Below, in pieces: positions 34,556 through 41,051 of a stretch of 41,051 nt of DNA. Position 1 is the first letter of the stretch; the number at the start of each line of letters is the position of its first letter. A program made the position numbers and the translations under genes. Below the pieces are notes generated by a model. That model searched no databases, was not told where the DNA came from, and saw only the letters and a list, made by a program, of their open reading frames with translations. This stretch comes from Methylobacter sp. (GTDB lineage: Bacteria; Pseudomonadota; Gammaproteobacteria; Methylococcales; Methylomonadaceae): positions 1 to 41,051 of the forward strand of contig SCPZ01000004.1 of assembly GCA_004299305.1 (NCBI GenBank), given 5' to 3'.

Positions 34556-36988
34556 CTATCCAGCGCCTAATTGTTCAGGACTAAAATCATCCACGCTAAT
34601 GGCCGTCAATCGAGCCTTTTCGGCGTCCACTACCAACCCAGCTTCTTTTTTGCTGATAATAGCCTTGTTTATCGCCGCATCAAGCACATCGATAATCGCA
34701 CCTTTCGCCAGCTGTTTTTGCTTTTGCGCGGCATGGATTTTGGCTTCCACAGGCGTCGCGGCAAGCACGGCTTGGAAGGCGACTTCAATTCTGCCGGTCA
34801 CATCATCGGGCTTATGGTTAATGTAAATGCCGTGGGTTAAACGATCGCGAGCCGGGGAGTTTTTCAGCAGCAGCGCAGCAGTTTGGTGAACCCAATGATC
34901 CGCAGGCGGCGAGTAGGGTTTGCCGGTGGGGAAGAGCGCCGCTCTTAACAGGTAAGCCGGAATACGCATCGGCAAGATATGAAAAATAGCCAACAATGAT
35001 TGTTGGGCGCGATGCAGGGTTTGTTGGCAGGCCCAATTTAACAGCGGCAAGTCGTCTTGAGGACTGCCCTGATCCTGGTAGTTTTTAAGCACGCAGGAAC
35101 ACAAATAAAGATTACTCAGCACATCGGCAAAGCGCCCGGAAATTCGTTCTTTGCGTTTAAGCGAGCCGCCCAATGTCAGCAACGCGAAATCTGCGACCAA
35201 CGCAAAGCCGACGCTGAGTCTGGCAATCTGCCGGAAATAGCGCCGGGTATCCTGATCGCCCGGTGCCTCGATAAAACGAGCGCCGGTCAATCCCAGCCAA
35301 ATAGCGGTCGCCAGATTGTGCAGCACCGAACCGATATGCTCAAACAGGACTTCATCAAATTGCTCAAGATTATCCCGGCTTAAGGCTTCCATTTCTTTCT
35401 GGATGTAAGGATGGCAACGCACCGCGCCTTGGCCGAAAATCATCATCGTTCGGGTCAGGATATTGGCGCCTTCGACGGTAATGCTGACCGGAATCACCTG
35501 ATACATTCGTCCGAGATAGTTTTTAGGTCCCAGGCAAATACCGGAGCCGCCTTGTATATCCATCGCGTCGTTGATGACGCGGCGCATTCTTTCGGTCAGT
35601 TCGTATTTGATAATTGCGGAAATAACCGATGGCTTTTGCCCGGCATCCAGTGCGGCGGCAGTCACTTTACGCGCGGCATCGATAATATAGGTTTGACCGG
35701 CTATGCGCGACAGCGGTTCTTCAATGCCTTCGAACTCGCCGATCGGCAGGTTGAATTGCTTGCGGATACGGGCGTAAGCGCCGGTATTGCGGCTGGCCAT
35801 TTTCGAAGCGCCGGTGCTGAGTGCAGGCAAGGACACCGCCCTGCCGGTGGCGAGGCATTGCATCAGCATCTTCCAGCCGTTGCCGACCTGCTCTTTGCCT
35901 CCGATAATCCAGTCCATCGGGATAAACACGTCTTTGCCCCAGTTCGGGCCGTTCTGGAACGCGGAATCCAATGGGAAGTGGCGATTGCCGATCGAAACGC
36001 CGGGGGTATTGGTGGGAATCAACGCGACGGTAATACCGATGTTTTCTTGGTCGCCGATCAGGTGTTCCGGGTCGTAAAGTTTGAATGCCAGTCCCAACAC
36101 CGTCGCGACAGGGCCTAAGGTGATATAGCGTTTTTCCCAATTCAGGCGTATGCCCAACACCTTGTCCTCGCCACTGCTTCCCAAGTTCGAGCTTGGGAAC
36201 CAGCCGTAACAAACGACGCCGGTATCTGGCATTGCCCCCGCATCGCTGCCGGCATGAGGGCCGGTTAACGCAAATGCGGGGATTTCTTCGCCTTTTGCCA
36301 GACGCGGCAGATAATAATTTTTCTGCTGTTCGGTGCCGTAAGCCAGTAATAATTTGGCGGGGCCTAGGGAATTGGGCACCATGACCGTGACGGCAGCGGT
36401 GCTGCTGCGGCTGGAAATTTTCATCACCGCTTCGGAATGCGCATACTCGCTAAACTCCAGGCCTCCGTAGCGTTTGGGTATGATCATGCCGCAGAATTTA
36501 TGTCGTTTGATATAGTCCCAGACTTCGACCGGCAGATCGAAGCGATTGTGGGTAATGTCCCAATCGTCCAGCATACTGCACAAGGCGTCTACCGGGCCGT
36601 CGATGAAGGCCTGTTCTTCGGCGCTCAGTTTCGCGGCCGGTAAGTCCAGCAGCACTTTCCAGTCGGGGTTGCCGGAAAACAGTTCGGCATCCCACCAGGT
36701 ATTGCCCGCTTCCAGTGCTTCGCGTTCGGTTTGCGACATTGGCGGCAGCATCTTTTTCATGACTTTGAAAATCACGCTGCTGAATAGTTGTTTGCGGATA
36801 AGCGGAACATTCAGCGGGATAAAAACAGCGTCGAAAATAACCCAGAGCAGGAATACGAGGGCGCCTTCAGTCTGGACAAGAGAATATAACCCTAACCATC
36901 CGGCTATAACCAGTGTAGTCCAGCGTAGAGATGCCCTGACATAAGCCAGAACGCCGAGGATAACGAGTAATGCGATTAACCAGATCAT
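34556..36988 (-). CDS. fadE: Acyl-CoA dehydrogenase, FadE type
   Basis: FadE oxidises acyl-CoA to trans-2-enoyl-CoA with FAD, the first step of beta-oxidation. At 810 residues it matches the long E. coli FadE (814 by memory), with N-terminal membrane-like segments (about 1-60) before the dehydrogenase core. Core motifs include FALTGPHAGSDAGAMPDTGV, KRYITLGPVATVLGLAFKLY and VEGANILTRTMMIFGQG. Residues 263-272 (WFPSSNLGSS) come from a palindromic repeat that seems inserted in frame; compared with E. coli FadE as I recall it, this loop is about eight residues longer. The other beta-oxidation genes lie upstream on the same strand. Confidence 0.95.
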   Translation of the reverse strand: MIWLIALLVILGVLAYVRASLRWTTLVIAGWLGLYSLVQTEGALVFLLWVIFDAVFIPLNVPLIRKQLFSSVIFKVMKKMLPPMSQTEREALEAGNTWWDAELFSGNPDWKVLLDLPAAKLSAEEQAFIDGPVDALCSMLDDWDITHNRFDLPVEVWDYIKRHKFCGMIIPKRYGGLEFSEYAHSEAVMKISSRSSTAAVTVMVPNSLGPAKLLLAYGTEQQKNYYLPRLAKGEEIPAFALTGPHAGSDAGAMPDTGVVCYGWFPSSNLGSSGEDKVLGIRLNWEKRYITLGPVATVLGLAFKLYDPEHLIGDQENIGITVALIPTNTPGVSIGNRHFPLDSAFQNGPNWGKDVFIPMDWIIGGKEQVGNGWKMLMQCLATGRAVSLPALSTGASKMASRNTGAYARIRKQFNLPIGEFEGIEEPLSRIAGQTYIIDAARKVTAAALDAGQKPSVISAIIKYELTERMRRVINDAMDIQGGSGICLGPKNYLGRMYQVIPVSITVEGANILTRTMMIFGQGAVRCHPYIQKEMEALSRDNLEQFDEVLFEHIGSVLHNLATAIWLGLTGARFIEAPGDQDTRRYFRQIARLSVGFALVADFALLTLGGSLKRKERISGRFADVLSNLYLCSCVLKNYQDQGSPQDDLPLLNWACQQTLHRAQQSLLAIFHILPMRIPAYLLRAALFPTGKPYSPPADHWVHQTAALLLKNSPARDRLTHGIYINHKPDDVTGRIEVAFQAVLAATPVEAKIHAAQKQKQLAKGAIIDVLDAAINKAIISKKEAGLVVDAEKARLTAISVDDFSPEQLGAG
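36178..36199. repeat. Family C palindrome inside the fadE coding sequence
   Basis: TTCCCAAG-n6-CTTGGGAA is a 22-base palindrome with a TCGA core. It lies wholly within fadE and keeps the frame open. Its core matches the intergenic palindrome at 23726-23753. Confidence 0.8.
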
Positions 36989-37029
36989 GGGATGTTCCTT
37001 GAGTTAATGTGGGGGGGCTACTCAACAAT

Positions 37030-37254
37030 TAATAGAACACGGATGACACTGATCAGGACGGATTTAAACGGATTTTTATACTGCAAACGATCATGAATTG
37101 CGTTTTTTTGAATCCCCTCACCCCAGCCCTCTCCCGAAGGGAGAGGGGGACAACAGCCGCAATCCGCGCCCGTGCCGAGTATAACAATCCTAATAAATTA
37201 GCGATTTATCAGTGATAATCTGTCTAATCCGTGTCATCCGTGTGCTATTTTTTA
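37030..37254. repeat. Dispersed palindromic repeat A, copy 3, split by a family D palindrome
   Basis: The left arm reads AATAGAACACGGATGACACT, and the right arm reads TCTAATCCGTGTCATCCGTG followed by TGCTATTTTTT. Between them, at 37127-37147, is CCCTCTCCC-gaa-GGGAGAGGG, the family D palindrome also seen at 23823-23844. It fills most of the 337-base gap between the fadE start and the gene ending at 37326; no gene is visible there. Confidence 0.82.
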
Positions 37255-37325
37255 GCTGCTGAAGTTACGTATTTTATTTATTGTGAGTTGCCTAAGCTCC
37301 GATACGTAAAACAGTTGGTATTTTT

Positions 37326-39641
37326 TTAATTACGTAACGGCCTACCTGTTTTAAATAAATGCTCCAGCCTTGCCAGAGTACCCGGCTGCTTAACTAAATG
37401 TAAAAACGCGTCCAGTTCCAGGTTTAACAAGTCATCTTCATCCAACGGTTCGGTAATGTCGCACAGGCCGCCGCTAAGTACATTTGCCAGTTGCTGCGAG
37501 ATTTCTACATCATAGTTTGTTATTTTTCCGGCCAGTTTTAAATTGTTGATCGCGATGTCCATTGCGGCTTTTGCACTGGCTCCGGGTAAGTGATAAATAC
37601 CGGGGTTAGGCGGCGCATAATCCTGTGTCAACTTCAACGCTTTGGCTTTGGCATCGGCCAATAAGCGGTCTTTATTCATGGTAATGCCGTCGGTGGTAGA
37701 CAAAAACAGCATTTCTTTGGCTTCCGCCGCCGATTTTGATACCTTGGCCATGCCGATAGTTTCAAAAGCCTGGGCAATGGCGGGCATAGGTCCGCCGGGA
37801 CGTCTTGCAAATTCCAGTCGGCGGCGCAGATATTCCTTGCAACCGCCCCAGCCGGGAACCAGGCCCACGCCCACTTCGACCAAGCCGACATACAACTCGG
37901 CATGAGCCTGGATCGCATCGCAATGCAGCAGGATTTCGCAGCCGCCGCCCAAGGCCAATCCTGAAGGCGCGGCAACCACGGGGAAGGGCGCATACTTTAA
38001 AGTCCGATAAGACTGTTGCCCCTGTTTGATCAATTGCTCTACCGCAGGCCAATCCTGGGTTTTGATGGCTTGCACCAGTAAAGTTAAATTGGCCCCGGCG
38101 GAGAAATTGTCCGCATCGTTATGGATGATTAATGCCGAAAAATCGGTTTTGACCTTGCCAACGCTTTGCCGAACCAAGGCCAAGCTATCCATATCCAGCG
38201 TATTCATTTTGCTGTGGAATTCCAGGCAGGCGACGCCATCGCCAATATCCCAGAGGCTGGCCGATGGATTTGCAAGTACCGCCGGTGCCTGTAATTTAAT
38301 GTCGGCTAACATCAGGATGCCGTGTGTCCGGCGGACGGGCCGATAATTGCCGGATAAATCGGCAAACCAGCGTTTGCCTGAATCGACTTTGTATAGGCTG
38401 TGACGGCTTGCCAGCAACGGCGGCACATCGCGGTTTTCGGCAATCAATCGGTCAACAAACCAAGCCACGCCGATCCGGTCCAGCAGCTCGAACGGTCCGT
38501 ATTTCCAGTTATAGCCAAGGCGCATCGCGGTATCGACGGCGACTGTATCATCGGCAATCTCGGGAATCAGGCTGGCGCTATAAGCCAGGGTGTTGGACAA
38601 CACCTGCCAAGCGTAACGGCAGATTGTTTCGTCGCCAAGCAAAAAAGTTCGTAACTCGTCCTGTGTTTTGGGTACTGTGGGCAAGGCGAACTTTTCGCTA
38701 GGTTGGTATTCTCCTGTTTGCAGGCTAATAGATTCCTTGACGCGTTTTCCGCCCGTGTCATGCAAACGATAAAATCCGCCTTTGCCTTTCCTGCCGGTGT
38801 AACCGTCCGCAATCATGGTTTGAACCAATGGCGGAAGGATATTGACTTGATGAAATGCATCCTCCTTGGGTAAGGCTCGCTCCATGCCGCCCAGAATATG
38901 TGGGATCAGGTCGAGCCCGACCAGATCCAATAAGCCGAAGATGCCGGTTTTAGGGATGCCGAACGGCGCGGACATTACTGCATCGGCCTGTTCGACGCTC
39001 AAGCCCAGCTTGATCGCTTCCAGCAAGCCGTATTGCAGCCAGTAAATACCGATACGGTTGCCGATAAATCCCGGCGTGTCTTTGCAAGTAACGCTGTCTT
39101 TACCCAGATGGGTGTCGGCAAAATGGCTGACGGCCGCCACCAATTCAGGTCGGGCCTGTGATCCTGCGACAAGCTCCAGAAGCCGCATATAGCGGGGCGG
39201 ATTGAAAAAATGAGTGATTATGAAACGCTGTTTGAAGCTGTCCGGCATGTCGCGGGTCAGCAGTTTCAGAGGCAAGGTCGATGTATTCGATGAAATCAGC
39301 GTATCGGGGCGGCAGATGTTATCCAGTTTCCGGTAAAGTTCCTGTTTGATGGCCGGGTTTTCAATGACCGCTTCAATCACCCAATCAACGTCTTTCAGCC
39401 GTTCCAGATGGTCTTCAATGTTGCCCGGCGTGACCAGACGCGCGTTGTTTTTATGCATGAACGGTGCGGGCTCGGCTTTGAGCAACTTGGCGATAGCCGC
39501 TTCGGCAATAGTGTTCCGGTTTTCAGCATTTTTAGGCGCAATATCCAGCAAATAAACGGGAATACCGGCGTTGGCGATATGGGCGGCGATACCGGCACCC
39601 ATGACGCCGGCGCCGATCACCGCGACTTTTCGGATGTTCAT
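37326..39641 (-). CDS. 3-hydroxyacyl-CoA dehydrogenase / enoyl-CoA hydratase fusion (FadN-type domain order)
   Basis: The protein carries the two middle steps of beta-oxidation. The ATG at 39641 gives 771 residues starting MNIRKVAVIGAGVMGAGIAA, the NAD-binding loop. The dehydrogenase part (about 1-400) has ISSNTSTLPL, ITHFFNPPRYM and CKDTPGFIGNRIG. The enoyl-CoA hydratase/isomerase domain (about 470-700) has NDADNFSAGANL and GLALGGGCEILLHCDA. Dehydrogenase first and hydratase last is the FadN order, the reverse of E. coli FadB. The ATG overlaps the thiolase stop by one base (TGATG), so the pair is translationally coupled. An upstream frame extension to 39689 lies inside the thiolase gene. Confidence 0.93.
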   Translation of the reverse strand: MNIRKVAVIGAGVMGAGIAAHIANAGIPVYLLDIAPKNAENRNTIAEAAIAKLLKAEPAPFMHKNNARLVTPGNIEDHLERLKDVDWVIEAVIENPAIKQELYRKLDNICRPDTLISSNTSTLPLKLLTRDMPDSFKQRFIITHFFNPPRYMRLLELVAGSQARPELVAAVSHFADTHLGKDSVTCKDTPGFIGNRIGIYWLQYGLLEAIKLGLSVEQADAVMSAPFGIPKTGIFGLLDLVGLDLIPHILGGMERALPKEDAFHQVNILPPLVQTMIADGYTGRKGKGGFYRLHDTGGKRVKESISLQTGEYQPSEKFALPTVPKTQDELRTFLLGDETICRYAWQVLSNTLAYSASLIPEIADDTVAVDTAMRLGYNWKYGPFELLDRIGVAWFVDRLIAENRDVPPLLASRHSLYKVDSGKRWFADLSGNYRPVRRTHGILMLADIKLQAPAVLANPSASLWDIGDGVACLEFHSKMNTLDMDSLALVRQSVGKVKTDFSALIIHNDADNFSAGANLTLLVQAIKTQDWPAVEQLIKQGQQSYRTLKYAPFPVVAAPSGLALGGGCEILLHCDAIQAHAELYVGLVEVGVGLVPGWGGCKEYLRRRLEFARRPGGPMPAIAQAFETIGMAKVSKSAAEAKEMLFLSTTDGITMNKDRLLADAKAKALKLTQDYAPPNPGIYHLPGASAKAAMDIAINNLKLAGKITNYDVEISQQLANVLSGGLCDITEPLDEDDLLNLELDAFLHLVKQPGTLARLEHLFKTGRPLRN

Positions 39642-40780
39642 CAGACAGCCTCCAAAATAGTCGCTATGCCCTGTCCGCCGCCGATACATTGGGTGGCGAG
39701 GGCGAATTGCTTGTTTTCCCGTTTCAAGAGGCTTGCGGCTTTGCCGGTAATTCTGGCGCCTGAAGCGCCCAGCGGATGGCCTAAGGCAATCGCGCCGCCG
39801 TCCAGATTCAATTTTTCCAGCGGGATAGGCAAATCGTTTAGTACCGCCAAGGCTTGCGCGGCAAAGGCTTCGTTCAGTTCGACTATATCGATGTCCTGCA
39901 ACGTCAAACCGGCGCGGTGCAAGGCCTTATGCGTCGCGCTAACCGGCCCTATGCCCATGATTTCCGGCGCGCAGGCGGATACTGCGATGGCCTTAATTCG
40001 GGCGAGTTTTTCCAAGCCGTGAGCGTCCGCGTATTCCTCGCTACAGACCAGTACGGCGGCCGCGCCGTCGGTTAACGGCGAGGAGGTTCCGGCAGTCACG
40101 CTGCCGTTTTTAAGGAAGGCCGGTTGCAGTTCGGCTAATGCTTGAAGCGTGGAATCCGCCCTGATACAACCATCGTAGCGAACGATTTCGCCATCCATGC
40201 GTTTAATCGGGATAATCTCACTGGCGAACAGTCCTGAGAGCTGGGCCGCTCCCGCTTTTTGCTGGCTGGCTAAAGCAAACGTGTCCTGGGCAAGGCGGTC
40301 GATATGATATTGCAAGGCCAAGTTTTCCGCCGTCTCGCCCATGCCGATATAGGCTTGCGGATAGTCTTTATAAAGACTGGGGTGGGGCAGGTAATTGAAG
40401 CCGCCCATCGGCACCCGGCTCATCGATTCGACACCGGCGCAGATAAACGCCTCCCCGGCATTCATTTGAATCGCACCGGCTGCGTTATGTATGGCCTGCA
40501 TTGAAGAGCCGCAAAAGCGGTTAATGGTCGTGCCGGGTATGCTAATAGGCAGCCCGGCGAGATGAACGATTAAACGCGCCAGATTCATGCCCTGTTCGCC
40601 TTCGGGAAAGGCGCAGCCTAAAATTAAATCCTCAATATCCTCGGGGGCCACGCCGGTTTCATTGATTAAACCTTTGATAACCTGTGCGGCAAGATCATCC
40701 GCCCTGACTTTGGCTAATAGGCCTTTTTGCGCCGGTGTAAAAGGCGACCTGCAATACCCTGCGATAACTACATTTTTCAT
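39641..40780 (-). CDS. fadA: Acetyl-CoA acyltransferase (3-ketoacyl-CoA thiolase)
   Basis: The thiolase cleaves 3-ketoacyl-CoA with CoA to end each beta-oxidation round. I chose the ATG at 40780 because AAGGGGAAGG stands just before it and the protein then opens MKNVVIAGYCRSPF; a further-upstream start at 40837 would add a non-homologous leader. This gives 379 residues. Catalytic residues are C90 in NRFCGSSMQA, H335 in ALGHPLGASG and C365 in QCIGGGQG, with NEAFAAQ nearby. It heads the pair with the FadN-type protein. Biosynthetic acetyl-CoA acetyltransferase is a family alternative, but the partners point to degradation. The symbol follows the partner context. Confidence 0.9.
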   Translation of the reverse strand: MKNVVIAGYCRSPFTPAQKGLLAKVRADDLAAQVIKGLINETGVAPEDIEDLILGCAFPEGEQGMNLARLIVHLAGLPISIPGTTINRFCGSSMQAIHNAAGAIQMNAGEAFICAGVESMSRVPMGGFNYLPHPSLYKDYPQAYIGMGETAENLALQYHIDRLAQDTFALASQQKAGAAQLSGLFASEIIPIKRMDGEIVRYDGCIRADSTLQALAELQPAFLKNGSVTAGTSSPLTDGAAAVLVCSEEYADAHGLEKLARIKAIAVSACAPEIMGIGPVSATHKALHRAGLTLQDIDIVELNEAFAAQALAVLNDLPIPLEKLNLDGGAIALGHPLGASGARITGKAASLLKRENKQFALATQCIGGGQGIATILEAV

Positions 40781-41051
40781 TTTACCTTCCCCTTTATGAT
40801 TGATGCTGCCCACGAAAAGCACGAAAGGCACGAACATTTCTTCTCGCTCCCACGATTCCGTAGAAACCCAGACTGCCCGTGCTACGGACTAACCACTGGG
40901 CGTAGCGCGCCTTAGCTGCATTCCCACGCGGCGCGCTCATCGTTATACACAAGTATTTCAAAGCACGTCATCCCGGCAGGGATTGCCGGGATCCAGAAGC
41001 CATGGATGGCATACTGAAGTAGGCAACAAGTCTCGCCACAGGAATTGCTCA
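40781..41051. repeat. Cluster of short dispersed repeats at the right edge
   Basis: Three repeat-like strings lie here: a CACGAAAAGCACGAAAGGCACG direct motif (40812-40833, given here as CACGAAA-n3-CACGAAAGGCACG in pattern), a degraded GCTCCCACG...ATTCCCACGCGG pair (about 40849-40931), and a palindrome ATCCCGGCAGGGATTGCCGGGAT (about 40970-40992). All are types common between genes of such genomes. No gene is visible. Confidence 0.55.

Noticed and set aside
1-41051. CRISPR array, tRNA, rRNA or prophage
   Set aside because: I saw no regularly spaced direct repeats, no tRNA cloverleaf or rRNA segments, and no phage structural genes.

Overview
The window looks like chromosomal DNA from a gammaproteobacterial (type I, Methylococcales-like) methanotroph or a close methylotroph. 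The main reason is a serine-cycle gene set: hydroxypyruvate reductase, serine-glyoxylate aminotransferase, malyl-CoA lyase and both malate thiokinase subunits. It sits among gammaproteobacterial housekeeping genes (metH, trkA/trkH, cysE, trmJ, suhB, leuA, pssA, fadE). No pMMO or methanol dehydrogenase gene lies in the window, so the assignment is an inference. Base composition appears moderate, and the intergenic DNA is rich in short dispersed palindromic repeats.

Layout. 1-966: the 5' end of a probable transposase gene running off the left edge, then a GNAT acetyltransferase gene broken by a frameshift. 1218-7069: the serine-cycle block, with hprA and sga on the minus strand and mcl-mtkA-mtkB divergent on the plus strand. 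Together these would turn malate into malyl-CoA, split it to acetyl-CoA and glyoxylate, transaminate glyoxylate with serine, and reduce hydroxypyruvate to glycerate. 7240-10127: the Trk potassium uptake pair. 10271-14062: a region of small or unfamiliar membrane and exported proteins. It holds a 37-residue lipoprotein and a 43-residue single-span protein (both too short for routine gene calling), a large HTTM-DCC fusion, a two-gene exported/membrane operon and a DUF2970 protein, with clear terminators between them. 14157-18072: metH and a coupled glutaredoxin-like gene, then a HicB antitoxin remnant. 18431-22851: an exported unknown and a large PAS-GGDEF-EAL protein. 23017-26501: mobA, a membrane unknown and an LTA-synthase-like sulfatase. 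27060-29441: cysE overlapping trmJ, with suhB divergent. 29562-33390: rimI, a family-4 uracil-DNA glycosylase, leuA and pssA, all on the minus strand. 34086-34352: an 88-residue unknown behind a 700-bp AT-rich leader. 34556-40780: a fatty-acid beta-oxidation block (fadE; a 3-hydroxyacyl-CoA dehydrogenase/enoyl-CoA hydratase; a thiolase).

I see no rRNA, tRNA, CRISPR array or phage. No complete undescribed system is obvious. The strongest leads are the dispersed repeat families (one palindrome appears to sit in frame inside fadE), the two micro-proteins with their own promoters and terminators, the HTTM-DCC fusion, and a tandem duplication next to the GGDEF active site.
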